Positions 1-11,230 of a stretch of 64,000 nucleotides of DNA are shown here, one piece after another (within the stretch, counting starts at the first letter, position 1; the number at the start of each line of letters is the position of its first letter). The position numbers were made by a program, and so were the translations under genes. The notes beneath the pieces were generated by a model. That model saw only the letters and a list, made by a program, of their open reading frames with translations. It was not told the DNA's origin and made no database searches. This DNA is from Bactericera cockerelli (Eukaryota > Arthropoda > Insecta > Hemiptera > Triozidae): positions 2,586,146 to 2,650,145 of the forward strand of contig CM044965.1 in assembly GCA_024516035.1 (NCBI GenBank), given 5' to 3'.

Positions 1-129
1 ATAATAAATACAGCCCACTTAGATTTTAGCTCAAAACAAGATCAGCAGACAGTAATATTATTTGATTAATAATAATATATCCTTGTTTAAATTGTCCGAT
101 TAGAACTAATGAGTTCAATTACTACAGCA

Positions 130-275
130 GTAAGCCCAACACGTATTATTATGTAGTCAAACTATTTATCCTCCCAAATGGGAGGATAACTAGTAATGTT
201 CCTGTTGGGTTTTGAACCCGCGACCTCTCGACTACCAGCTACCAGACAAGACGCCTTGACCACTGAGCTACCGGG
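130..275 (-). repeat. T4 tRNA-head SINE copy
   Basis: Reverse-oriented short repeat. On the minus strand it starts with a tRNA-like head (A-box-like TAGCTCAGTGG, B-box-like GGTTCAAAACCC) followed by a tail describing cccaaatgggaggataa. The same unit recurs at 35728, 36838, 42594 and 51117. No cloverleaf with a paired acceptor stem and 7-nt anticodon loop forms, so it is a SINE and not a tRNA gene. Confidence 0.7.
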
Positions 276-605
276 ATAGACTACTTATTTTTCCTCACGA
301 GGTATGAGTGAACCCCTTACCATCCAAAATACTGACATGAAATAATCCGACTCCGCCGGGATTCAAACTCAGGACATCGTGTTGGTGATTGTTTTAAAAA
401 ATATGAGTGTTTCAGAACTTTTTTTTTTTTTTTATCAAAAATCGAATCTTTTTTTCCCTCTTCTTTTTCTGGCATTGGTAGGCAAGGCCACTCCATACAG
501 CCAAAAATCAAATCAATCAATTACCTATGTAATAGGGGAAAAAAAATTGAGCAAAAAAATTGTTGTAACTAGGATTCGAACCCAGGGCACCACAGGACCA
601 CTTAC

Positions 606-918
606 TCGTCAGTCGCGCTTTCGACAGCTTCAGATAACACCCGGGCAGCTGTTTCCAATCCAGCACCACCTCCCGCCACTCTGGCTCGGGCACCACTTTG
701 GACTCCTTCCTGCGTCTACTCGTTGCCATGGCAACGTCGGGCACGCTCGGCTTATCCGTTGCCACGGCAACGATGGGGACGCTAAGCTTGTCCGTTGCCA
801 TGACAACGGGTGTAACCGCCGCGGCATGGTGGGATGATTTCTTGTAGGCGGGGACTGTGGTGGGCGTGACCTTGAGCTCAGGACGAGGGTCCGCCTTCAC
901 CGAGTGTTTGCTCGATGT
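606..918 (-). CDS. candidate internal exon, unrecognised protein
   Basis: A 313-bp open stretch on the minus strand, far more GC-rich than its surroundings. It is preceded by a pyrimidine tract and CAG acceptor (cctgaccttccgcag type, at 919-935) and followed by a consensus donor A|GTAAGT at 605-600. In phase 0 it reads about 104 residues beginning TSSKHSVKADPRPELKV. It contains an imperfect 12-residue repeat (ATDKLSVPIVAV, ATDKPSVPDVAM) and a basic patch SRRRKESK before WREVVLDWKQLPG. I recognise no domain. Low-complexity Pro/Val/Lys composition suggests a disordered segment. No neighbouring exon could be linked to it. A caution is that the donor side runs into a tRNA-like B box (GGTTCGAATCC, 572-582), so the 3' part of the exon could be SINE-derived and the true donor could lie earlier. 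Confidence 0.45.
722..807. repeat. three 36-bp-spaced X-box-like palindromes inside the candidate exon
   Basis: GTTGCCATGGCAAC (722-735), GTTGCCACGGCAAC (758-771) and GTTGCCATGACAAC (794-807) are spaced exactly 36 bp, i.e. 12 codons. The first two match the RFX X-box consensus GTNRCC-N2-RGYAAC perfectly; the third has one mismatch. They arise from a coding minisatellite, so binding of an RFX factor is only a possibility. Confidence 0.6.
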
Positions 919-1115
919 CTGCGGAAGGTCAGAGAGAAAGAAAAATAATAAATAACCATGTCAGTAAAGATCTATTAATTAACAAAACAAAAAATCTTAT
1001 AAGTAAAAGAATAAAACTAAGGAAGAAAAAAACCAATAAAATAAAAGTCAACAACTTTATGTAGATTACAGTTTACAATTGTTATAACACAACTAGTCAA
1101 GCTCACTATACTAAC

Positions 1116-1245
1116 GGTGGAATTAATAGACGTTTTTGTAATACATTTGTGGAACTAAGTCTAGATTTTGCGTATTGTCTGAGACGGGAAAACCGGTGCT
1201 AAGTCATGATGTAATTTATCGAATTTGTTTATTAATTCTGCACTA
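1116..1245 (+). mobile_element. M1 MITE copy (diverged)
   Basis: One of six copies of a ~130-bp element whose ends are inverted (GGGCGAAATTAATAGAC at one end, its complement at the other in the best copy at 19847). Internal landmarks shared here are tttttgtaatac, ggcactaagtct-like and ggtgctaagtcatga. Confidence 0.6.
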
Positions 1246-1254
1246 AATGTTTGC

Positions 1255-1345
1255 TCTACGTGAGACTTGAACCACCAACCTCCAGATTACAAGCCCGCTC
1301 TAGCAGCCGAAAAGTTCACACTATTCTGAGAGATCGAGTGGTTTA
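1255..1345 (-). repeat. T6 tRNA-head SINE fragment
   Basis: Reverse copy of the family whose sense strand reads cttgatcgataaggcggcg then gaggtcggtggttcaagtc (B-box-like). Only the head region is kept. Confidence 0.5.
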
Positions 1346-1371
1346 CACGCTGAACTATTAGTTATAATAAT

Positions 1372-1475
1372 GATAATAATAACTCTCTTTAGTGGAAAGT
1401 GAGTGGCAGAAAATGCTCAAAGCATTTTCTGCCACCTAACCCTCAGAGTCGTATTAACCTGCGGTCACGAACTTA
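1372..1475 (-). repeat. T3 SINE tail fragment
   Basis: Minus-strand tail of the T3 family (aagactctgagggttaggtgg, gcattaacctcgcc, cactaaagagtgttatta). The head is missing. Confidence 0.55.
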
Positions 1476-1482
1476 AAAATAA

Positions 1483-1840
1483 ATATCGTTACATAATTTC
1501 GTTACATAATTTCGTCACATAATTTTGGTTATGTGCCAGAGCAAAGACATGAAAATGTCAAAAACGCTTGCATACGAGTCTGCAACCATTGGGACATTTT
1601 CATCTTTACTATTCAAGGTCCAAAACACAACTGACCAAATTTCGTATTTTGCGCATGACACCTTCTCTCTTCTCTCCCTTTACAATTCAATATTTCGTTA
1701 CATAATATTGTTACATAATATCGTTACATAATTTCGTTACATAATATCGTTACATAATATCGTTACATAATTTCGTTACATAATTTCGTCACATAATTTT
1801 GGTTATGTGCCAGAGCAAAGACATGAAAATGTCAAAAAAA
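1483..1840. repeat. direct repeats of cgttacataatt and a duplicated 57-bp block
   Basis: A short unit (atttcgttacata / atatcgttacata) is repeated in two clusters, and each cluster ends in the same block, ttttggttatgtgccagagc followed by aaagacatgaaaatgtcaaaa (about 1505-1563 and 1783-1838). The 220 bp between is not repeated. This is a local segmental duplication or the two ends of a small element. Confidence 0.7.
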
Positions 1841-1961
1841 ATATGTGTAAAATATACACAAAAATGCATGAAAATTTTATACAAAATCAGATTAATATCT
1901 GAGACCTCCTCGTATTAAATTATATTAAATACGAGATAATATCTATTATTTATTTATTTTA

Positions 1962-2145
1962 ATTCAATTCAATTCAATTTTTTTTTCAATTCATGTTTTA
2001 TTGGTGTTTTTCAATACATAATAATTGTTAAACACAAGTCAGGGAGAACATAAAATAATACATACATAAAATAATACATACGTGGTGTGTGTGGTGTATA
2101 TTTATGTGTGTGATGGTGTGTGTGTGTGTGCGTGCGTGCGTGTGT

Positions 2146-2222
<77 letters not shown>

Positions 2223-3568
2223 TGTGTGTGAGTGTGTGGGTGTGTGAGGGTGTGTGATGGGCTGGCAAAGAGGTTGTAGACAAAAATGAAAACAATGATA
2301 TGGGGTTACAAAAAGAAAATTCTAAAAAAAATATCAGAATTCATCAAAATCAGCCATTAAAAAATCTTTAAGAGAGTAATAAGCTTTTGACTTCAAATGG
2401 TTTTCTACCACAATTTTGAAGTTTTTAGTAGGTAAATTTCTAATGTTTGTCGGTAGCTTGTTAAATAACGAAATGCCATAGTAATTTGTCCCATTTCTTG
2501 CCTTATTTACACGATGTATGGCGGGGACCAGGTTTTTACTTGTCCGTGTGTTGTAGGAGTGAACGGCTGTATGGTATTCACTTAAATTTTCTCTCACATG
2601 CAGAAGGCATTGCAATATATAGATTGAAGGGAGCGTTAGGATGCCAAGGTCAATAAACAATAGGGAAGGATTTCACCCCACTGACAATGCGTATAGCTTT
2701 CTTTTGCAGAATGAAAAGTTGAGAAGCACTGGATGCATGTCCCCATAATAGTACGCCATATGTTAACAATGAATGTAGAAGGCCATAATATGCATTTTTA
2801 AGGGTAGACTGGGAAACTTGCTTCTGGAGTCTACGTAGCAAGAATATACGGCTACTCAACTTTTTCTCTAATTTATCTGCATGGGCTTGCCATCTAAGTT
2901 GCGGGTGTAAACGAAATCCAAGCAGATCTACCGAATCTGGATTTTCAAAATTTTCTAATTTACCTAAACTGAAAATTATATGCTGTGTTTTGGCTTGATT
3001 TAGATGCAATCTGTTTGTATTAAACCACACCTGTGCTTGCGCTATTGCAATATCATTTTTACGAAGGAGTTCATCTTGATTTTTGTCTTGGACATACAGA
3101 GTGGTGTCGTCAGCAAAGATAGTGACCCTCGTATACTCAGGCAAGTTTGCTGGTAAGTCGTTAATGTATATTAAGAAAATTAAAGGTCCCAAGATTGATC
3201 CGGTAGGTATTCCCGTATTTACTAAACGCGGGTCGGATACACTATCCCCGACTTTCACTATTTGCGATCTGTTCTCCAGATATGTTTTAAGTAGTTTTAT
3301 ACTCGAACCACTGAACTTGTAATGATGCAGTTTTTCGAGTAGAATGACATGGTTTAATAGTTCAAAAGCTCGAGAAAGATCGCACATAGTAGCTTTAAGG
3401 TGACATTTATTATTAAAACAGGCTGATATTGAATTTGTTAGAGAGTTCACAGCGTCAGTTGTACAAAGATTTTTACGAAAACCAAACTGGGTAGGTGAAA
3501 ACAATTTATAATAGTTGAGGAACATAACTATCTGATCAGCCATCACTCTTTCAACGACCTTGCTTAAA
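1962..3568 (-). mobile_element. 5'-truncated non-LTR retrotransposon (Jockey/CR1-like)
   Basis: The minus strand carries the C-terminal half of a LINE reverse transcriptase, truncated inside the RT domain at about 3568. Visible motifs are QFGFRKN, the motif A position LSRAFELLNH (usual catalytic D replaced: F-E instead of F-D, which would inactivate it), GIPTGSILGPLIFLIYINDL (motif B), and FADDT (motif C) within 3546-2650. A frameshift near 2655 leads to the C-terminal segment in 2660-2334 (NYYGISLFNKLP, SKAYYSLKDFL). The 3' UTR carries a long GT/CA run and ends with aacaccaataaaacatg and a pentanucleotide tail (attga)n at 1962-1990. The related 3' end at 52141-52520 has the same C-terminus and a similar tail. 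Flanks share AGATAATAT, possibly the target duplication. A relic, not a host gene. Confidence 0.85.
2082..2262. repeat. (GT)n microsatellite
   Basis: Nearly pure GT dinucleotide run inside the 3' UTR of the LINE relic. The open frames read from it are low-complexity artefacts. Confidence 0.95.
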
Positions 3569-3860
3569 ACAGATAATATTTATTTTATATACGAAATATT
3601 TTTTTTAAATATAAGATAATATTTATTTTATATACGAAATATTTTTTTTATTGCAAAATATTTTTATTTTAAAGTACTCGTACACTCCTGGATAACAAAA
3701 AATGTTTTTAACTATTTATAAAATATAAAAAATGCTTTCCAAGTCTGAGGAACGAGGGACTGTGCCCATCACATACGAGATATTATCTATTATTTATTTA
3801 TTTTAAATATAAGATAATATGTATTTATTTTAGATACGAGATAATATCTCTTCTTTAGTA
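3569..3860. repeat. AT-rich repeats of gataatatttattttatata
   Basis: Repeated short blocks built on agataatatttatttta and tacgaaatattttttt occur twice at 3570-3660 and again at 3775-3855. No coding signal. Confidence 0.6.
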
Positions 3861-3941
3861 CAATTTAAGACTCGGAGGCCTCAGATATTAATCTGATTTT
3901 GTACAAAATATTCATGTTATATGTATTTATGTTTTGTGCTA

Positions 3942-4095
3942 ACCGACCTCAGTAACTTGATCGATAAGGCGGCGGACTTGTAACCTTGAGGTCGGTTGTT
4001 CAAGTCCCGGATTCAGCGTGGATTTAATAAAGTGAGTTTGAGTAGTTGTGATATCACGAAAGTGATTAACACAAATATGATAACTTTTTAGTTAT
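3942..4095 (+). repeat. T6 tRNA-head SINE
   Basis: Best copy of the T6 family: cttgatcgataaggcggcgg head, gtcggttgttcaagtccc B-box-like region, then a conserved tail with agtgagtttgagtagttgtg and cgaaagtgattaacacaaat. Confidence 0.7.
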
Positions 4096-4149
4096 CTAAC
4101 TATTTATGTTTTGTGAAAATTTAATTGTACAAAAAAGACTTTTTACATT

Positions 4150-4220
4150 AATAAACTCGTATTACCCGTTGTGATATGACCATGCAGTTGAAAGCGACGT
4201 TAAACCCAATTAAAAAAAAA
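4150..4220 (+). repeat. S5 SINE tail fragment
   Basis: Only the terminal part of the S5 family (cgttgtgatatgaccatgca, gttgaaagcgacgttaaacc) followed by an A run. Confidence 0.6.
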
Positions 4221-4338
4221 CTCGTTTTAAATTATTACCATTTAAATTCTATTATTCACTGCAACGTCATGAAAAAAAAAAAATGATAAAATCACCGAAC
4301 ACACCAGTCCATTTTAGACTATTATGCAAAACACTGTT

Positions 4339-4460
4339 TTTTGCTGTCTTCACAATGATTAAATTAAATTTTCAGACTCCATTTGCTGTGTTCACAATGT
4401 TTAGATTAAATTTTCAGATTCCATTTGCTGTGTTTACAATGATTAGATTAAATTTTCTTC
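4339..4460. repeat. three tandem ~42-bp units
   Basis: Units begin tttgctgtgttcacaatg and end attttcagattcca; three imperfect copies. A small open frame crosses them but has no other support. Confidence 0.75.
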
Positions 4461-5454
4461 ATGTTGAATCACAGAAACATTATTTGAACAAATAAACACT
4501 CATGGACTTTTTTTCAACGACAAAGAATTATTATTACATAATGTTTTTTTTATATCGAAGGGATAGTCTTTTTGATTAGTCTTAAATGGTAAATACGTTA
4601 CATAACAATTATTTTCTTAAAACTGTTGACAAAGAACCAGAAAAGAACAATCAGAGATTGAATAGTTCCGACTAACCATTCGTAAATAGATAGTAAGGAG
4701 GGTCCAGCCATTTTTTAAGTAAACATTTCACACATGAAAATATTTTTTAACAATGTATAAATATCTATTATTTATTCAACATATGGCAGAAATCAAATTA
4801 TACAAGTATTTTTTTATGGCTTTTAAAAAAAATTTAATACACATAGGTAGAATATTTACTCGACAAACGATGGAGATTGAACTATGTAGTAAAAAATTGT
4901 TTTTATGTAGAGCTTTTGACTGGAAAAAGTTTCCTTCGCAAGCTTTTTTTTTTGAAAAAATTGCCAATAGAAACAGATTTTTTTTTTCTCTCAAAAAAAT
5001 CGTTTATTTACAACGGTCAGAAACCAGAATTTACCATTAACTCTATCTGTTATCTTTGTAATTTAATCTTCAAGATGAAATTTTGAAATGAAAAATCTCC
5101 TCTATCCTCAGCTTTTTCTGTTAGTGAATAATTTTCAAAATGTAGGTACCTACTTGAAAAACTTATTTTTAAAGATAATTTTTTAAAACATTTTTTTTTT
5201 TTTTTTCACTGGTACTTTTATGAACGTTTCAAAGACGGAAATATTTTAGTTTACACTCTTTCTTATCAACTGAAGACTGACTTGGTGCGATTTGTGTCTC
5301 CTAATTTTTAGATGAATGCCGATTGATAAGAGACAGCAAAAAATGTCAATATTTAGGTAATATTTAATATTAATACATAAGGTATATTTTCAAGGAAATG
5401 GTACTTAGCATAAAAACAAGTCATGTATTCCATTCTAATTCAACTAAATACATA
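4461..5454. other. AT-rich, nothing recognised
   Basis: Homopolymer-rich AT DNA with no repeat shared elsewhere in the window and no credible exon. Short frames on both strands are Phe/Lys-rich readings of T and A runs. Confidence 0.6.
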
Positions 5455-5640
5455 ACCAGCTTCTGTGGCGTAACGGTTGTGACTACTGCCCGTAGTCCAG
5501 AGATCCTGAGTTCAATTCTCGGTTGGGGGCAGAATTTTCTAACAGAAAAAAATCTGTTCTCTCCAAAGCATTTTCCGCCCAACCGAGGCTGGGTGAGGTT
5601 AATGTGGGTAGCTGGTATGATTTTCAGCGAATGATGTACC
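5455..5640 (+). repeat. T1 tRNA-head SINE (5' two thirds)
   Basis: Head tggcgtaacggttgtgacta with B-box-like GAGTTCAATTCTC, then the shared core aggctgggtgaggttaatgt. The 3' end of the family is lost. Confidence 0.8.
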
Positions 5641-5689
5641 TATCTACAAGAACTTCAAATAGACCGGTTAATTAAACGTTAAATAGACC

Positions 5690-5888
5690 GGTTCCCGTAG
5701 GAACACCCAAGTTAGGCAACGTCCAGCGAGATGAAGATTTCGTGATGCTAGCGTTCCGGCCGAACCCAGGCTGGATGAGGGCAATGTGGGTTGCAGGTTT
5801 GTGAGTTACCTGCGAATGGAGGGTAACACCCCCGTCGTGATATGACCATGCAGTTCAAAGCGATGTTAAGCCCAAAAAAAAAAAAAAA
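5690..5888 (+). repeat. S5 SINE with 5S rRNA-like head
   Basis: The head reads acccaagttaggcaacgtcc then agcgagatgaagatttcgtg, a diverged 5S rRNA internal-promoter region. The core (aacccaggctggatgagggc) and tail (atatgaccatgcagttcaaa) end in a poly(A) run, as expected for a retroposed copy. Confidence 0.75.
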
Positions 5889-6540
5889 CCAAGTCAGAAT
5901 GAAGTCAGACAAAAAAGAAAAGAAAACACTAGCTCTAATTTTAGTGAATAGTTTGCAATTGCTGTGGAAACAATGGGGTCGTGGTGCAGAGGGGCAATGA
6001 ATCTAGTGAAGGTTCTGGCAGAGACAATAGCTTCAAATAGGTACACGGTATACTATGCCAAGTCCCTACCTATAGACGAGATATTTTACTTAGAAAAATG
6101 TCAAATAAAATTACTTGTAGAACTTTTTTTTAGTAAAACAAATTAATGTTGAACACTAATTTATTTTTATAAATACCAGGAAGTCACATTACTAAAAAAA
6201 CACACAATATATGTTTTTGGGCAATTTCAAAGTATTTTTTCTTTCAAATTTCTCATGGGAAAATTGAAGAATATTGTTAACTTGAAAATAAAAATGAAAA
6301 CTTGGAATTTTCAGTGAGGAGAACACAATTGATTAAAAGAGAACATCGATACATCAATTATATTATCTTAAATATATCTTAAAGACATCCCATAAACTTT
6401 AATTAGAATTAGTTTAGATTTAAGAATTATTTGTGAACATCTACGTATGTATATTAAACACAGTAAAATATTGATTGATATTACTGTCCGGTTGATTTTG
6501 ATGTTAAAAGTAAGCCCTTTGTATGCTTTACTGTAGATAA
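5889..6540. other. AT-rich, nothing recognised
   Basis: No gene, SINE or inverted repeat that I can support. A 60-residue frame at 5964-6146 has no recognisable motif. Confidence 0.5.
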
Positions 6541-7000
6541 AACTTAATTCAAATTGTTTTTTCTTTAATTATTAGTAATGGAAATTTGAGAATTCTCAAA
6601 AACCGATAATCTGATCCAAATTTTAAGTACCTTTGAGAATTTTTTTATTCTTTTCTGTTTTTTCTTTAATTAGGTATGAATGGAAATTTGAGAATTCTCA
6701 AAAACCAATATTCTGTTCCAAATTTCAAAGAACCATGCAGACAAACATTACTTAAATTGTTTTTCATTTAATTTATATGAATGGCAATTTCAGAATTTTC
6801 AAAAACCAATAACAAATTTTAAAGTATCTTTCAAATTATTATTCATTTTTTTTTATTAATATTAATGGAAAATTTCGAATTCTCAAAAACCAATACAATT
6901 TTGTTTGAAAAATCGCAGTACCTACCTTGGAGAAAAACTTTATACAAATAGTTTTTTTTCTATTAAATTCTGTTCGAAATTTCAAAGTACCTTGGAGATT
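6541..7000. repeat. degenerate ~95-bp tandem repeat, 4-5 copies
   Basis: Each unit contains atggaaatttgagaattctc then aaaaaccaata and a ccaaatttcaaagtacctt block. Copies start near 6580, 6675, 6780 and 6865, with a partial fifth near 6960. Confidence 0.65.
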
Positions 7001-7009
7001 GCCATCTTG

Positions 7010-7480
7010 AGTAGTCCAAGGGGCCACCCTGAAGACTTCTGAACTGCAGCGAAGTTGAGAAAGGTCTGATTGCACAATTTTGATATCGAAAAAAAAGCGC
7101 AACAAGAATAAAGAAAAGCTCCTTGGATCAGCCCGGTAAATTCGGTGATAAGGACTCGAGATAAACTTTGGGCTATCGAAACTTTTCATTCGTTGGACCT
7201 CCCGCTGTGGCGTGGTCTAGCCGCCATTGAAGAGAAAAATATACTGCCAATGATGGACACAATACTTCCTCGTAATTGGTTCACATTGTTTAATTTATTT
7301 AATCGTGACAGAGATTGGCAAACGATTGATAAGTTCGACAGGAAATCCGCTGGTGAAATCTCATATGTTCCAGCGTATTTCCTTGGCAGTGCAAAGAGGC
7401 AATGCAGGCTGCATTCTGGGGACTTTTCCATCAGGAAATCCCCTTCAAATGTTCGATGATTAAGAATTTGATAGATGTAT
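7010..7480 (+). other. moderately GC-rich patch, unrecognised
   Basis: A 104-residue plus frame at 7145-7459 and overlapping minus frames are open here. The stretch gacacaatacttcctcgtaa near 7256 recurs at about 29060 inside the transposon at 28221-29772, so this is probably a fragment of that element family and not a host exon. Confidence 0.4.
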
Positions 7481-9030
7481 TTAAATATTGTTGAATTTGA
7501 ATAAATTTACTCTAGACATTTCTACATTATTGTAACTTTCGAAAAAAATTTTTTAAATAAGTTAACGGGAGATACCCAATTTTAGAATGTGACCCTAGTC
7601 TTAATACTAAAATTAATATAAGAAGATTTTCAAAGGAAAAATACAAATAAAGAAGTTAAATAAAATGACATGAAAAGTTGGTGTATATTGGTTAAAATTA
7701 TTAGGTATTTTAAAATAAATGAAAATGTTGATCAATGTCAAATAGATGTCAGATTTTATAACATGAAAATTGTCACTGAATAAAATAATCAAATGGTAAA
7801 TATATAAAAAGCTATGACTGTCATTGAATAAGATAATGAAATAGTCAATAAATAAAATAAAAGTGTGACTGTCATTGAATAAGATAATAAAATAGTCAAT
7901 TGTATACCATTGGCAATTTTAAGATTTTATTGTATCTCCAAAACTTTTTAACCGAGTCTCTTCAAATTTATTTTATATGGTAGAAAACCGTTTCCAAAAA
8001 CGAAGACAATACCTACTTGCAATTTCTAATATTGGAAATTTATTGGAAGTAATATCTAGTCGCCGAATTGTTGAGTTGATCTCTAACGGGGTCAGTGAAT
8101 AATAGTTCAAAGCCCGAGAGTTCAACACTAATCGGAGTGCTAACTAGAGATCCTTTAAGTCTATCGGAGAAATGCGCTAATTTGTCCAGTGCATAGTGCT
8201 AATCGAGCAATTAGAGTTTTAAATTTGATTTACTTGGGTTTGATGGCTGAGATTGGGTCAGGCAATAATCACGCCCTTTGTCAATATTACTCTTGTCAAT
8301 AGAGATAAATAATAATGATAATAAATTTAAGGTGATAGTTTCACACTGGTTAACTGTTGTTTGCTTTAATATCACGAGCTTTTTGATTGGTTGATTAATT
8401 TTTTTTTTTTTGGTATAAGATTATAAGAAATAAAAGATTGAAAAATACTACGATTGGAATTGAAAAAATTGGTTTAAAAATGAAGATAATAAAAATAAAT
8501 TAATTAAACTGATTAATAAAAATAATGAAATAAATACCTATGTCAATAAAGATTTATTAATAAACAATCAATATTAAAAGTAAAATAATAAAACTAAGGA
8601 AGAAAAGAACAACGAGAAATTTAAATTAAAAACATTTAAATTTGCCGATTTTTATATACAAATATCCCGAAAAGTACAAATGTACTTAGCGGAACTTTTA
8701 GCAATGATTATTATTGAAAACCGATTATTTCTATTATTATTATTATTATTTTGTGTACAGTAGGGTCCAACACATGCTAACTGAAACTTTGTGATTAAAA
8801 GAGAAGAAGATGATTATATGTAAATAAATATATTTCAAGTATTTATTGAAGAAAAAAAAAATGGACACCAAATAGATGACAGCAAACGAGATCTGACCAA
8901 AGGACCAATTAAAATTGTTTTAACTATGTAGGCATATTCAAAATTTTACTCTCGAGTAGAATCGGTCAATTAATATTTCTGTGACCATTAAGTCTAACCA
9001 TGCACTCGGCCATTAGTATATTTTCTCTTT
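7481..9030. other. AT-rich DNA with a short tandem repeat
   Basis: At 7735-7900 a unit of about 55 bp (gactgtcattgaataagata, then aaatagtcaat) is repeated roughly three times. The remainder holds nothing I can name. Confidence 0.5.
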
Positions 9031-9184
9031 AAACATTTTTTTTTTTAATTAACAATTTTCACCACTAAAGTGATAAGTTCACCTGTTTCTAATTACGTAT
9101 TTGTATTATTGTATATTTTGTTCAAAATAACCTACCACTTTAGTGATGAAAATTGTTTATAAAAAAAAATAAAATGTTTAAACA
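9031..9184. repeat. foldback repeat ~150 bp
   Basis: Left arm aaacatttttttttt plus aacaattttcaccactaaag is matched in inverted order by ctttagtgatgaaaattgtt and an A-rich run ending aaaatgttt. The loop is about 45 bp. Confidence 0.7.
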
Positions 9185-9494
9185 GACAAGATAAATTGTT
9201 ACACACAACTAATTTCCCCGTCTTCTTCACAGTTCTTAACTTTGAAGACGGGTCTTCCTATTATTTTTTATTGTAATAATTTATCTTTGTCAAATAAATG
9301 GAAATATTGTTTAAAAAAATTGATACACACAACTATTCCCAGCACGTTCCGTCCCACAGTATGAATCTGAGTGATTTTATGCGGGACCAACCATCTTTTG
9401 GAGTTTTGACTTATTTATCTGTTTCAAGATTTATTTATCTTTGGACTATTTTGTACATTAGCAACTATGCACTTGGGCTTTAATTTAATAAATT

Positions 9495-9600
9495 AGAATA
9501 TATTCGATTCCCTGGTACGATTCCCAGCGAATGGGAGGTAAAACCCCCGTCCTAATCCAGGACGTTAAATTAAATAGAATCCTTGGCGTTATGAAGGAAA
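9495..9600 (+). repeat. T1 core fragment
   Basis: Holds ggtacgattcccagcgaatg, aaacccccgtcct and caggacgttaaattaaatag from the 3' half of T1, without head. Confidence 0.65.
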
Positions 9601-9699
9601 TCCAGCCGTAAAAAAATGTGCCAAAACCAACCAACCTCAACCATGAGGTTGAACAACATTGACCCTGCTTGAGCGGGATAAGACAGAGAAAGAAGATGA

Positions 9700-9840
9700 A
9701 GAAGAAGCTTACCAAGCGCAAGGTCCCAGGTTCGAATCCCAGAGTCGACAAAAAATTGTATTCAAAATTTGGTTACACTTGTTAGTTAGTAAGGGATGGC
9801 TGCCGAGCTGCGTCTACAATAGCTGCAGATTCAGGGCTAA
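9700..9840 (+). repeat. T2 tRNA-head SINE fragment
   Basis: Contains the T2 B box (CAGGTTCGAATCCC) followed by cgacaaaaaattgtattcaa and the start of the T2 body; the 3' part is lost. Confidence 0.6.
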
Positions 9841-10014
9841 GAAATATAATAAACGGAGGTGACACCACACAACTTTCCTATTCACTCGAAAAAACGTCAA
9901 ATTCCGCCATTGATGACTCAACGGTAACAGTTATCAAATTCGTAATCAGCACCTCAAAATCATTGGATTTGATATGTCACAACCCCCATCCAAGATGCAT
10001 AATAAAAAGTTAGT

Positions 10015-10135
10015 CAAAGTCAATTTGGTATCCTGAGGCTATGAGATTCGTCCAGAAATGTGAAAAACTAGTTTGGTCAAATTTTCGACGAATACAAAAT
10101 TTTCCTTACTATAGAATAAGGAAAATAAAGAAGGG
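10015..10135 (-). repeat. dispersed repeat also at 30535-30650
   Basis: Reverse of the block that at 30535 begins tactttccttattcctatag; shared landmarks are tcctgaggct, gtccagaaatgtgaaaaact and taaggaaaa. Confidence 0.55.
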
Positions 10136-10225
10136 TGTGAAAAACTCATCTTATTACCTTTTTTTTAAGAAAAAAAAAAAATCTGAATATTTTTTTAGTA
10201 CACCCGGTAGTCTTCGAGGAAGCCA

Positions 10226-10445
10226 CAGACTCCGTGGCGTGACGGTTGAGACTACTGCCCGTAGTCCAGAGATCCTGAGTTCGATCTCCCGTTCCCTTCA
10301 ATAACGTGAGGCTGACATTTCCGGCCCTGCCCAGGCTGGGTGAGGTTAATGTGGGTAGCTGGTACGATTGCACGCGAATGGAGGGTAAAACCCCCGTCCT
10401 GACTATCTATCTCAATCAGAACGTTCAAACCAAATAGAATCAACC
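10226..10445 (+). repeat. T1 tRNA-head SINE
   Basis: Starts ccgtggcgtgacggttgaga, B-box-like GAGTTCGATCTCC, core aggctgggtgaggttaatgt, then the cccccgtcct and caaatagaatc tail. Confidence 0.8.
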
Positions 10446-10937
10446 GGTCACAATATATCTAATTAGGTCGCAGTGTTAATTGTTAGATAATTTTATTTAT
10501 TTATTTAGTAAATTGACAGGAGCTACCCATTATACAATTGAGACCCTAATTTAACCTATGAAAAACACAATTTAAAAGAATCAATAACAAGAAACATTTA
10601 AATAATAATAATAATAGTGTTCGAGGAAAAGCAACCTCATCAATTAAACACGTCCACTTATTCCTCTTTTTTTTACAAAGTTCTGGTCTGATTGTTCTAG
10701 AATCTATGTAGATTGATAAGTTTGATAGATAACCTTTACAAAAAAAAGACCGATTTTTTTAAATTTAATTCCTGAAATTTGGGGTCATCAAAACCGCAGC
10801 CCAGTCCAGATTGTCTGGCTCTCGAATGAGGAAAAAATTGCAAAATTTATATAAATAAGGAAAGTAATAGGGAAAATAAAAAAATTAATGTACTTCTGTT
10901 GAGTTCAATGACCTATATTTGGTACAAATTATTGTTA
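10446..10937. other. no gene or repeat recognised
   Basis: AT-rich spacer between two SINEs. Confidence 0.5.
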
Positions 10938-11075
10938 CCGTCCTCAGTAGCCTGACCGATAAGGCGGCGGCGACTTGTAATCTGGAGGTCGGTGGTTCAA
11001 GACGCAAGTTCAGCAAATATTGTGACATCACGAATTCACGATAGTGATTAACACAAGTATAACTTTTTAAAAAAC
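10938..11075 (+). repeat. T6 tRNA-head SINE
   Basis: Head agcctgaccgataaggcggc, then gaggtcggtggttcaaga, tail gacatcacgaattcacgata. Confidence 0.65.
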
Positions 11076-11145
11076 ACACACACTTAAAATGTCATTCACA
11101 CATACAGACAGCTTCATTTTATAGATATAGATAATGAAAAAGAAA

Positions 11146-11165
11146 CCCCCCCCCCCCCCCCCCCC
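11146..11165. repeat. poly(C) run of 20
   Basis: Uninterrupted C run, unusual in such AT-rich DNA. Similar C/G runs occur near 42528, 43426, 51880 and 51950. Confidence 0.95.
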
Positions 11166-11230
11166 TTTATGAATATTTGCATAAAAATCGAGATTTCCGG
11201 GGTGGCCAGATAACGACTTTAACTATACGT

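Noticed and set aside
2011..2295. Thr/His repeat frame on the minus strand
   Set aside because: Microsatellite in the 3' UTR of a LINE relic.
7145..7459. 104-residue frame as a host exon
   Set aside because: No motif or splice sites, and a 20-bp stretch is shared with transposon DNA near 29060.
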